From Methanocella conradii HZ254 (GTDB taxonomy: Archaea; Halobacteriota; Methanocellia; Methanocellales; Methanocellaceae), in assembly GCF_000251105.1 (NCBI RefSeq), contig NC_017034.1, positions 2,108,001-2,172,000 on the forward strand: DNA of 64,000 nt, in the 5' to 3' direction. The notes under the pieces are model-generated. The model was not told where the DNA came from. It saw only the letters and a program-made list of their open reading frames with translations, and ran no database searches. Of the stretch, positions 6,610 to 14,281 are shown one piece after another. A program made the position numbers and the translations under genes. How positions within the stretch are numbered: position 1 is the stretch's first letter; every line of letters starts with the position of its first letter.

Positions 6610-8397
6610 TTGAAGGATGCTACAACCGTTAAGCAAGGTAAAAACTGGCGGGCAAGAATGGAAAACGGAGTGGAAATCGTAGAAATGATCGGCGACTGCA
6701 ACGTCTGCTACGACGAGGTCTGCCGCAACGGCTTTTGCTTCGACGACGTAAAAAAGGAGTTCGACTGGTACAAAACCGGCAAGGTGAACATCGCGCACGA
6801 GGCAATAGACCGCCATGCGAAGTCCTGGCGCAAAAACAAAGTAGCCCTATACTGGGAAGGGGCTGATGGAAGCGACCGCAAGTACACGTTCCAGGAGCTA
6901 AAGATAAGGACGGACAAGCTGGCAAACGTGCTGAAAAATGCCGGGGTAAAGAAGGGGGACCGCGTCTTCGTATACCTGCCCAGGATACCCGAGCTTTACG
7001 CCAGCGCCATCGCGATAGCAAAAGTGGGCGCCATATTCGCGCCGCTTTTCGGGGGCTTCAGGGCGGATGCGGTCCGAGACCGCATAAACGACGCGGAGGC
7101 ATGCATGGTCATCACGACGCCCGAGATGAAGCGCCTAGGCATCGACCCCATAAGGAAGGAGATACCATCGGTTAAGAACATATTGCTGTGCAACATACCC
7201 CGGAACTACGACCTGGAGCCGGGAGACCTGAGCTACGACGCAGAGATGATATACGCCTCCGAGCAATTCGAGCCCGAGTGGTGCGACCTCGAAGACCCGG
7301 TGATAATGCACTACACGTCTGGCACTACTGGCAAGTCCAAGGGAGTCGTGCACGTCCATAACGCCATGATAGGGCACTACATAACCACCAGGTGGGTTCA
7401 AGACCTGAGGGATGATGACGTGTTCTGGTGTACGGCTGACCCGGGATGGGTCACGGGCACATCTTACGGCATTTTCGGCCCGTGGCTGAATGGCGCCTCC
7501 CAGGTGGTATACGCAGGCAGGTTCTCGCCCGAGGCGTGGTACTGGGTCATCGATAAGTACAAGGTGACCGTGTGGTATACGGCCCCGACGGCGCTGCGCA
7601 TGCTCATGAAGGCGGGCGACGAGGTCGTAAAGAAATACCACCTGGACAGCCTGAGGTACATCACGAGCGTCGGCGAGCCGCTAAACCCAGAGGTCATCCG
7701 CTGGGCCATGCGCGTCTACGGGCTGCCCATCCACGAGAACTACTGGATGACGGAGACGGGCTGTAACGTTATCGCTAACTTCTACAGCCTGCCGCTCAAG
7801 GTTGGCTCCATGGGCAAGCCATTCCCGGGCATAGAGGCCGCGGTCGTGGACGATAAGGGAAGGGTACTGCCTCCAGGCGTGCCCGGCAACATCGTGATAA
7901 AGCCAGGCTGGCCTTCCATGATGAGGGGCATATGGAATAACCCGGAGAAATATAGCGAATACTTCAGGATACCAGGCTGGTATATGACAGGAGATAGCGG
8001 CTTCGTTGACTCCGATGGCTACTTCTGGTTCACCGGCCGCATCGACGACGTCATAAAGACCTCGGGGGAGCGCGTCGGGCCATTCGAGGTGGAGAGCGCC
8101 CTGCTCGAGCACCCTGCGGTGGCCGAGGCGGGCGTCATCGGCAAGCCCGATCCACTGTATGGTAACATCATCAAGGCCTTCATATCGCTGAAGCCGGGCT
8201 ACGAGGGCACGGATGAGCTTAAGAGAGAGATATCAGACTTCGTTAAGACAAAGCTAGCCGCCCATGCATTCCCACGGGAGATAGAGTTTAAGCCCAACCT
8301 GCCAAAGACCAGGAGCGGTAAGATCATGCGTCGTGTGCTAAAGGCCATGGAGCTGGGCCAGCCGTTGGGCGACCTGGCCACGCTAGACGACGAGTAG
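6610..8397 (+). CDS. acs: Acetyl-CoA synthetase, AMP-forming
   Basis: 595 residues from a TTG at 6610. It activates acetate to acetyl-CoA through acetyl-AMP. The P-loop-like motif YTSGTTGKSKG, the core motif ending YWMTETG (the Trp that restricts the pocket to short acids), YMTGDSG, the hinge GRIDDVIKTSGERVGP and the C-terminal catalytic Lys in RSGKIMRR are all present, making it AcsA-like. Upstream of the TTG there is no nearby ribosome binding site, whereas AGGAGGG (6576-6582) sits 6-7 bases before an in-frame ATC (6589); the protein may really start there, seven codons earlier. An unusual N-terminal Cys cluster (CNVCYDEVCRNGFC) precedes the enzyme core. In methanogens it feeds acetate into carbon assimilation. 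Confidence 0.92.
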   Translation: MKDATTVKQGKNWRARMENGVEIVEMIGDCNVCYDEVCRNGFCFDDVKKEFDWYKTGKVNIAHEAIDRHAKSWRKNKVALYWEGADGSDRKYTFQELKIRTDKLANVLKNAGVKKGDRVFVYLPRIPELYASAIAIAKVGAIFAPLFGGFRADAVRDRINDAEACMVITTPEMKRLGIDPIRKEIPSVKNILLCNIPRNYDLEPGDLSYDAEMIYASEQFEPEWCDLEDPVIMHYTSGTTGKSKGVVHVHNAMIGHYITTRWVQDLRDDDVFWCTADPGWVTGTSYGIFGPWLNGASQVVYAGRFSPEAWYWVIDKYKVTVWYTAPTALRMLMKAGDEVVKKYHLDSLRYITSVGEPLNPEVIRWAMRVYGLPIHENYWMTETGCNVIANFYSLPLKVGSMGKPFPGIEAAVVDDKGRVLPPGVPGNIVIKPGWPSMMRGIWNNPEKYSEYFRIPGWYMTGDSGFVDSDGYFWFTGRIDDVIKTSGERVGPFEVESALLEHPAVAEAGVIGKPDPLYGNIIKAFISLKPGYEGTDELKREISDFVKTKLAAHAFPREIEFKPNLPKTRSGKIMRRVLKAMELGQPLGDLATLDDE

Positions 8398-8515
8398 GGA
8401 GGTGACTCATAGAGAGCATAGCAAGCACCGGAGATTTGCCGGGCTGATGGGGCATGCCGTCCTCATCGGCCCCACCAATAACGTTTTATGAAGGCCACGT
8501 CATACTCTTTTTGAA
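8398..8515 (+). other. Short intergenic stretch with strong SD and hairpin
   Basis: Directly after the acs stop codon is GGAGGTGA (8398-8405), a nearly ideal Shine-Dalgarno, followed six bases after its GGAGG core by ATA and a 12-codon open frame ending TGA. An overlapping GTG frame (8402) encodes 29 residues. Next comes an inverted repeat TGGGGC..GCCCCA (about 8449-8475), possibly a terminator. No gene can be named; it may be the remnant of a lost operon partner. Confidence 0.3.
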
Positions 8516-9292
8516 ATGATAACCGATGACTTTGACTACCTCGCCCCAGGGGGGCGCTCTTATACAATAGCATCCGGCCTGATTGCCGGGCTAAAGAAAA
8601 ACTCTCGAGTCCTGGAGATAGCCTGCGGCAGAGGCGAGGCGGCGTGCGCTCTTGCCGAGAAGTTTAAGTGCCACGTCGAGGCGTTCGACATAGACCCCGT
8701 GATGGTCGAGTACTCCCGCAAGAAGGCGGAAAGCCGTGATCTGGCAGAGCACGTTGATTTCTTCGTAAAGGATGGCAGGGATATGGACTTCGGTGAGGGT
8801 AAATATGATCTGGTTTTAGCTGAGGGGGGCGCTTTAACTTATATCGGTAGAGAGGAGGGCGTGGCGAGGTGCGCCGACCTGCTCAAGGAGGGACGCTATC
8901 TGGCCCTGATGGATCTAATCTATACGCGGGATGACGTCCCCCAGCCGGTTAGAGATGCCTACGAGGAGGGAGTTTATAGGTATTTGACTGAAATACAGTA
9001 CCGTAAGCTGCTCGAGAGCAATGGCTTTGAGGTCGTCTTCGCAGCTATGCTCCCCCAGTCTGCCTGGGACCGGTATTATATGCAGATGCGGCGGAAGGTG
9101 TTGAGCCACCGGAATAAGTATACGAAGGAGTTTAAGGACTCCATGGCGAGGGAGATTGACGTTTACTATAACTATGGCGGGATTTTTAGCGTCGGCTACT
9201 TTTACGCAATCGCCAGGCTGGCCAGGAAGAAGCAGGTGAAGCCCGCTCCTAAGAATTTGCGCATACCCCTGGCGTTTAGCTTTGTAAGGTGA
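8516..9292 (+). CDS. SAM-dependent methyltransferase
   Basis: 258 residues of class I Rossmann methyltransferase. Motif I is VLEIACGRGEAACALA (about residues 33-48), motif II ends in FDIDPVMVEYSR, and the acidic residue of motif III is in FFVKDGRDMDF; KYDLVLAEGG is the motif IV strand. The second half, rich in Tyr and basic residues, is probably a substrate lid. It resembles UbiE/small-molecule methyltransferases but no specific substrate is visible. It stands alone between acs and tRNA-Glu. Confidence 0.8.
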   Translation: MITDDFDYLAPGGRSYTIASGLIAGLKKNSRVLEIACGRGEAACALAEKFKCHVEAFDIDPVMVEYSRKKAESRDLAEHVDFFVKDGRDMDFGEGKYDLVLAEGGALTYIGREEGVARCADLLKEGRYLALMDLIYTRDDVPQPVRDAYEEGVYRYLTEIQYRKLLESNGFEVVFAAMLPQSAWDRYYMQMRRKVLSHRNKYTKEFKDSMAREIDVYYNYGGIFSVGYFYAIARLARKKQVKPAPKNLRIPLAFSFVR

Positions 9293-9310
9293 TTAATAGG
9301 CTGAGGAAAA

Positions 9311-9320
9311 TTATAAGTAG
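9311..9320 (+). promoter_or_regulatory. TATA box of tRNA-Glu
   Basis: TTATAAGTAG lies 35-44 bases before the first base of the tRNA, the usual archaeal spacing. Confidence 0.55.
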
Positions 9321-9354
9321 ATGTATGTGCATTTTAGCTTCGCCCTTTTTAAAC

Positions 9355-9427
9355 GCTCCGGTAGTGTAGCGGCCAATCATGCGGGCCTTTCGAGCCCGCG
9401 ACTCGGGTTCAAATCCCGACCGGAGCA
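9355..9427 (+). tRNA. tRNA-Glu (UUC)
   Basis: A 7-bp acceptor stem GCTCCGG/CCGGAGC, anticodon stem CGGGC/GCCCG with loop CTTTCGA (anticodon TTC), and T-arm with GGTTCAAAT. Discriminator A; CCA not encoded. No intron. Confidence 0.95.
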
Positions 9428-9483
9428 TGGCGTATTTTCTGATAATGGATGGTTTTGTACCACGTCTTCTATTAATAGAAGAA

Positions 9484-9540
9484 CCATCTGCACGATCATT
9501 GCTTTCTCATGCTAAAACATCTGGCCGACCATTGCTTTCT
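9484..9540 (+). repeat. Pair of 24-bp direct repeats after tRNA-Glu
   Basis: Units 9484-9507 and 9517-9540 match at 20 of 24 positions, both ending ATTGCTTTCT. The second unit runs into a 7-bp hairpin TTGCTTT/AAAGCAA (to 9549), possibly a terminator for the tRNA. Origin unknown. Confidence 0.45.
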
Positions 9541-9646
9541 AAAAAGCAACCATAGCAAAAACCCAATACAACATTAAAAAGCATACTTATTTATACTATA
9601 ATCTTGTTTAGAGATATGCAGGACTTATTCTGCACGAGTAATATAA

Positions 9647-9817
9647 ATGAGAGACAGTGGATTTAGGGGCCGAAGAAGCTTCGGAGGCCCAAGAGAGATG
9701 CACAAGGCAACTTGTTCTGATTGCGGTAAAGAATGTGAAGTACCCTTCCAGCCCACCGAGGGTAGGCCGGTATATTGCCAGGACTGCCTTCCAAAGCACA
9801 GGAAGCCCAGGTTCTAA
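9647..9817 (+). CDS. Small CxxC-x17-CxxC zinc-ribbon protein
   Basis: 56 residues. CSDCGKECEVPF.. and ..RPVYCQDCLPKH give two CxxC pairs exactly 17 residues apart, the hallmark of a small zinc-ribbon family found alone or as repeats in archaea and bacteria. The 17 N-terminal residues are Arg/Gly-rich (SGFRGRRSFGGPR), typical of nucleic-acid binding. An internal ATG at 9698 would give a shorter form consisting of the ribbon only. The role is probably RNA or DNA binding; this is inference. Too short to be found by simple length cut-offs. Confidence 0.75.
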   Translation: MRDSGFRGRRSFGGPREMHKATCSDCGKECEVPFQPTEGRPVYCQDCLPKHRKPRF

Positions 9818-9878
9818 ACTCTTTTCGCTAAAGTGAATTCGGGCAAGTAAACTAAAATAGCATCAACAATTTAAAATA

Positions 9879-9902
9879 ATACGAAGGGGCGACTCTTCGT
9901 AT
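9879..9902. terminator. Hairpin between zinc-ribbon gene and DNA ligase gene
   Basis: A perfect 8-bp inverted repeat ATACGAAG / CTTCGTAT with an 8-base loop, followed on the plus strand by a T-rich run (CTATTTTTAATTATTATTTTT). It lies between two convergent genes and may end both transcripts. Confidence 0.5.
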
Positions 9903-9999
9903 GAACTATTTTTAATTATTATTTTTAATTATTAATTCATGGCATGTTCAATTGTTATTATGAGCTATTTGTTTAAGTTGCGCTAAACCGGCCAGATTT

Positions 10000-11727
10000 T
10001 CACGCAGGATTATCGCCACAACCGTCAGGCTGGGGGCCCACATGTCGAGCGGGCTTACCATGGGAAATATCATAGATATTAAGGACACGGCCTATCGTAT
10101 TAACCTCCTCAGGGCTCATGTCGTCACGAACGCGAACCAGCCTGGGGAAACGCAACGCATAGCCGCTGGAATATATGGGGCTTTTTTGGATTTCCTGGAA
10201 CTTAACCTCTACGATGACGTCGGGCTTCACGTCCACGACACGCCCACGCTCCGCGTGGATCAGGGGCTTAAGGCGCTCGGTCATCTCCTGAAGCTGCTCA
10301 TCAGAGAAGCCGCTGGCCACCTTGCCAAGCACGAGGTAGCGGTCATTTTCCTCATCATAGGCTGCGACCTCGAACGAGGTCAGCCAGCCCGCCTTTCGCC
10401 CGTGGCCCCACTCCGCAGAGACGATGGCCAGGTCCAGCGTATCAAGCACCTCTTTTATCTTGACCATCTTCCTGCCCCGGACGCCCGGAGTATACGTCGC
10501 CTGGAGGTCCTTTGCCATGAGGCCCTCGTTGCCACGCTTTATGGACTCGTCGAAAAGCTCCTGAGCCTCTTCCACTTTGTCCGTAATCAAAGCGGTAGCG
10601 GGCTTGCACTTCTCGTCTACGGGCATGATGTTCTGCTCGAGGATGCGCCGCCTTTCTATGAAAGGCAAGTCTATCATGCTCTCCCCGTTCACGTACAAGA
10701 TGTCGAACGGCCTTAAGAACAACGGGAACAGCTTCTCAGTCTCCTCGACCTTGTAGATGCGCCGAAGCCTCGTGAGGATGTTCTGGAAGGGCACCGGACG
10801 GCCGGTCTTAGGGTCGGTGGCTATGCACTCGCAGTCGAGGATCACGGAATCGGCCTTAACGCTCTGCTTCACGTACCTCACTATTTCTGGGAGGGCTTCC
10901 GTAAGGTTCTCAAGGCGCCTGCTATAAAGCCGCACCTGGTCGCCGAGCTTATGTACCTGAAGGCGCGCCCCATCGTACTTGGTCTCGAAGTCCGCCCTGC
11001 CGCCCAGGACTTCGAGGGCTTCCTGGATGCTGGCCACGTTCTGCGCCAGCATCGGCCTCACCGGGCGCATGGGCCTTATGCTTATGCCCTTTAGCCCCCG
11101 CTCGCCCTCAAGCATCGCCACCCTTGCGGTCTCCCCCAGGTCGCTCGTGAGCATGTTGGCCCTCCTGACCAGCTCGACGTCCACGCCAAACGCCTTCGCT
11201 ATCGCCTCCTCCATGACGCCTTCCTTGGCGCCCGAGAGGACGTACTCTATGGCCAGGCTTACGATGTATTCGGCCTCCTTCGGCGTTGCCCTATGCAGCA
11301 GCCCGATGAGCAGCTTTTGTTTTTTAGCCGCCGAGCCCGCTCCGGCCTGCCTCGCAATCTCGGCAAAAGTACGGTTAACGTCCATTACCGTGAGCTCATC
11401 CGCTTCGAAGAACATGGCCTGCCTGCGCCTCTGGAACATCTCCTCGGCAGTAATGCCCAGATGGCCGGTCCGCTTATAGCTCTCTATCACTTTGCTCTCC
11501 GAGTTATACGTTATGGATGATATGACCTTTATTATCGTCTGTCCAGCTATCCCTATCTTTCGCTCGTCCCATAGAGGGAACACCCTTCCTATAAGAAATG
11601 TGACGACGACGGGCATCTCATCAGGCGGCACGTTTTTTATGAAATCCGCGATAATAGCCGTCTTCTCCAGCCTGCTCTGCGTCTTCTTGAGCTTCTCGAA
11701 GACCTCGACCAACTCTTTGAATAGCAT
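10000..11727 (-). CDS. lig: ATP-dependent DNA ligase
   Basis: 575 residues counted from the ATG at 11727 (MLFKELVEVFEKL, the usual archaeal start); the frame extends to 11772. The N-terminal half is the helical DNA-binding domain; the adenylation domain has the nucleophile in FETKYDGARLQVH (Lys about 250), with later motifs DCECIA, NEGLMAKDL and MVKIKEVLDTLDLAIV; the last 130 residues form the OB domain. It seals nicks in replication and repair, joining Okazaki fragments. The TATA region at about 11790-11800 could start a nearly leaderless transcript near 11770, so a longer N-terminus is possible. The Gly/Pro-rich tail (HVGPQPDGCGDNPA) is poorly conserved in kind. Confidence 0.93.
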   Translation of the reverse strand: MLFKELVEVFEKLKKTQSRLEKTAIIADFIKNVPPDEMPVVVTFLIGRVFPLWDERKIGIAGQTIIKVISSITYNSESKVIESYKRTGHLGITAEEMFQRRRQAMFFEADELTVMDVNRTFAEIARQAGAGSAAKKQKLLIGLLHRATPKEAEYIVSLAIEYVLSGAKEGVMEEAIAKAFGVDVELVRRANMLTSDLGETARVAMLEGERGLKGISIRPMRPVRPMLAQNVASIQEALEVLGGRADFETKYDGARLQVHKLGDQVRLYSRRLENLTEALPEIVRYVKQSVKADSVILDCECIATDPKTGRPVPFQNILTRLRRIYKVEETEKLFPLFLRPFDILYVNGESMIDLPFIERRRILEQNIMPVDEKCKPATALITDKVEEAQELFDESIKRGNEGLMAKDLQATYTPGVRGRKMVKIKEVLDTLDLAIVSAEWGHGRKAGWLTSFEVAAYDEENDRYLVLGKVASGFSDEQLQEMTERLKPLIHAERGRVVDVKPDVIVEVKFQEIQKSPIYSSGYALRFPRLVRVRDDMSPEEVNTIGRVLNIYDISHGKPARHVGPQPDGCGDNPA

Positions 11728-11789
11728 GATACCATTGCTATTATTCTGCATCTGATGCCATATAATTTTCATGGCCGCTTCACATGGAA

Positions 11790-11800
11790 TGCTTATATAT
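11790..11800. promoter_or_regulatory. Shared TATA region between ligase and TPR gene
   Basis: CTTATATATCC reads as a TATA element on both strands and lies between the divergent ligase and TPR-protein genes, about 30 bases from each possible start. Confidence 0.5.
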
Positions 11801-11829
11801 CCCCTGCCATATAGACGTATTGATTTTAT

Positions 11830-13185
11830 ATGGATGTCTCGAAGTCTCTCACAATAGCCCGGAGGCGCTTCCAGAACGGGAATTATATGCTTTCGTTGAA
11901 TAAGTATGGGGCGGCCAGGAAAGAGTTCGAGGTGGCCCTCACGCTCTTTGAGAGGGCTGGCTCTTTTAAGGAGACGGCTGAAGCCCTGAATAATATCGGG
12001 ATTATTCTGGTAAAGGAGGGCTTGCCCGTGGATGCGAAGGCTTATTTTGAGCGCTCCTATGGGCTAAAGAAGGCTAATGGCGTTGATGGCGAGCCCCTTT
12101 TTAATACTCTGTATAACCTGGTCGGCCTGGGTGGGGCGCTGTCTGAGGAAGAATTTGAGAGGTATTTCCTGGAGATGAAGGCTATAGGGGATAGTCTGGG
12201 CGGGGAGTTTATGGATATCGTGGCCAGGGAGAAGGCCGTTTATGACCGTTTCGTTGAGGCCAGGGAGCGGGAGAGGCTGAGGCGGGAGGAGGAGGCGCTG
12301 GCCCGGGGCAGCCCGTCGGGCGCGCTGGCGCACCTCAAGAAACATGGCTTGCCCGCTTTAGTAAGGGTAAAATTCATCCTTTATGGCGTTGCGGTTGACG
12401 TGCCCGAATTTTCTTATGAGGATGAGGGGGCGAGCGTGAAGCTGCTTGGCATCAGCCATGCTGATGGCAGCGCATCCATTGGCGAGGCCGAGTTTGACGC
12501 GCCATACGATAGCGTCGAAGAGATGCTTTCCGGCGCTGAGGAGCCAGCGCTGCTGAAGGATGCCTTAAGGCATGTTAAGAGATTCATGGAGGCGGTTGCG
12601 ATGGTCAGGGAGGATATTGGCTTTTGCGTGGGCCTGCAGGGCTTTGAGGTGGTTTCCGCGGCCATCAGGAACGCGTTCGGCGACTATTTCGAGATATACA
12701 CGGGCGGGAAGCGCGGGCCGGCCGTGAACGTTACGTTGACAGGGGAGGACGCCATGCTGGTCAACATGATGCTTTCCACCCGCCACTCTCTTTATAAGCT
12801 GCTCCTGTTGAACGCTAAGCGCTCCATGTCTGAGGGCAACTACTCTCTTTGTGTCGTGGATGCCGTCGCCGGCTTTGAGGCGTTCCTGGATCTTTTGCTG
12901 AAAAAGGCGTTGCCTGAGGCCGAGCGTAAGGATTACCTGTCGCTCGAAGGCCCTTGCCTGTACGAACGGCTGCGCTTTTTTAAGAAGCTTATAGGCCGGG
13001 CCGGCGACCAGGACTCGCTTGAGCATTGCCTCGGCGACGCAGGCAGGGAACTTGATGATGCATTGGCCTGCTATGGCGATATCATGAGCAATAGTAACAA
13101 AACCATCGGGGCCTGTGAGGCCGCCAAAGCACTGGAAGCGGTTAAGAGCGCCATATATGACCTAAAATCCCGCTACGAAGTTTAG
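11830..13185 (+). CDS. TPR protein with possible HEPN-like C-terminal domain
   Basis: 451 residues. Residues 1-90 contain at least two tetratricopeptide repeats (AARKEFEVALTLFERAGSFKE; AKAYFERSYGLKKANG). A charged, probably helical linker (EARERERLRREEEALARG) follows, then a middle domain of about 150 residues of beta-rich character, then a helical C-terminal domain (YKLLLLNAKRSMSEGNYSLCVV.., ending AKALEAVKSAIYDLKSRY) whose layout resembles HEPN/Apea-type domains. No RxxxxH catalytic motif is obvious, so nuclease activity is not claimed. Conserved-hypothetical; probably a protein-interaction scaffold. Confidence 0.65.
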   Translation: MDVSKSLTIARRRFQNGNYMLSLNKYGAARKEFEVALTLFERAGSFKETAEALNNIGIILVKEGLPVDAKAYFERSYGLKKANGVDGEPLFNTLYNLVGLGGALSEEEFERYFLEMKAIGDSLGGEFMDIVAREKAVYDRFVEARERERLRREEEALARGSPSGALAHLKKHGLPALVRVKFILYGVAVDVPEFSYEDEGASVKLLGISHADGSASIGEAEFDAPYDSVEEMLSGAEEPALLKDALRHVKRFMEAVAMVREDIGFCVGLQGFEVVSAAIRNAFGDYFEIYTGGKRGPAVNVTLTGEDAMLVNMMLSTRHSLYKLLLLNAKRSMSEGNYSLCVVDAVAGFEAFLDLLLKKALPEAERKDYLSLEGPCLYERLRFFKKLIGRAGDQDSLEHCLGDAGRELDDALACYGDIMSNSNKTIGACEAAKALEAVKSAIYDLKSRYEV

Positions 13186-13200
13186 CCTAAATCGCCATGG

Positions 13201-14265
13201 CTACTTATGGGTGCGGACCACGAGCACGTTGCATGGCGCCCTGGTGACGATTTCGTCCGCCGTGCTACCCAACAAAAAAGTATAGTAGGAGGGGCGCTCG
13301 GTAGCGCCGATTATTATGAGAGAATAGCCCCCAGACCTGGCAACATCGACGATATTATCGACCACTCCACCCGTCTTAAACAAGGTCTCGACGGACGAGC
13401 CCAGCCGCTCCGCATGCAATTTAGCCTTTTTAAGGATGATGTTACCCTTCTCGGCATCGGCATCGGAGCCGACGAAAAGAGACGTGACAAGGCCACCTGA
13501 CATCCGCTGAAAATGGAGGGCGATATTCAGCGCCCGCTGGGCGTGCTTATAGCCAGACGTGGGCACCAGGATCTTATCATACCTGATGGGCGGCAAGGCC
13601 TTAGCGTAGCTAAAGATGACGACCTCACAGGGCGCCTCCCTCAAGACCCTATCCACGACGTTACCAAAGAGGACCTTCTCGGGGACGGTTCGCTGGCTCG
13701 ACCCCATCACGATCAGGTCGGCCTTGTAGCGGTCGGCCAGGTCAAGTATCGCCCGGGGAGTGTCACGGGCGGCGACTATCTCGAGCTTCGGCCTCACGCC
13801 ACGGCTCTCACAATGCTTTGAGGCCTCCATGAGAAGCTCCCTGGCCTTCTCCTTCCTCGTCTCCGCATACTCGTAAGGAAGCTGCTGCGGCACCTCGATG
13901 ACGTTTATCAGCCTCAAAGTACCCCCTTTTTCAAGCAGGTTGCAGGCGATCTCGACCAGGCTTTTAGTCGTCTCGGGCCTGGACACGGGCACGAGCACGC
14001 TCTTATGGAGAACTCCAGGTTCGCCCGCATTTCCTGTAGCGAGCAAAACCGGCCACGTTTTTGCCATCTTCAGGACGCCTATAGATATGAAAAGCACGGC
14101 GGGGAGGATAAGCATGAAAGAGCGATTGATAAATGTGAGCCATAGCATGTAGAGGCCTAATAGCAATAGGGCTGTAGCTAGCAGCGCATCGGCGGCCATG
14201 ATGGATAGCGCAACTCTTCCCTGCCTTACCAGGCCCTTTTTCCTTACTAAGCTTGCCTCTGGCAT
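13201..14265 (-). CDS. Membrane-anchored tandem universal stress protein
   Basis: 354 residues. Two hydrophobic helices (about residues 19-42 and 48-66) precede two UspA domains. Each Usp repeat starts at a KSVLVPVS / YDKILVPTS strand and ends with the nucleotide-binding pattern: LIVMGSSQRT..LFGNVVDRVLREAPCEVVI and LIIIGATER..LLGSTADEIVTRAPCNVLVV. The second has the classical GSTADEI loop of ATP-binding Usp. It follows the APC permease on the same strand with 16 bases between; Usp domains are often fused to or encoded beside such transporters and are thought to regulate them. Confidence 0.85.
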   Translation of the reverse strand: MPEASLVRKKGLVRQGRVALSIMAADALLATALLLLGLYMLWLTFINRSFMLILPAVLFISIGVLKMAKTWPVLLATGNAGEPGVLHKSVLVPVSRPETTKSLVEIACNLLEKGGTLRLINVIEVPQQLPYEYAETRKEKARELLMEASKHCESRGVRPKLEIVAARDTPRAILDLADRYKADLIVMGSSQRTVPEKVLFGNVVDRVLREAPCEVVIFSYAKALPPIRYDKILVPTSGYKHAQRALNIALHFQRMSGGLVTSLFVGSDADAEKGNIILKKAKLHAERLGSSVETLFKTGGVVDNIVDVARSGGYSLIIIGATERPSYYTFLLGSTADEIVTRAPCNVLVVRTHK

Positions 14266-14281
14266 GGAGCCTCCAATCGTT

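Noticed and set aside
9484..9540. Possible CRISPR array
   Set aside because: Only two imperfect direct repeats with a 9-base gap, no spacers of usual length and no cas genes.
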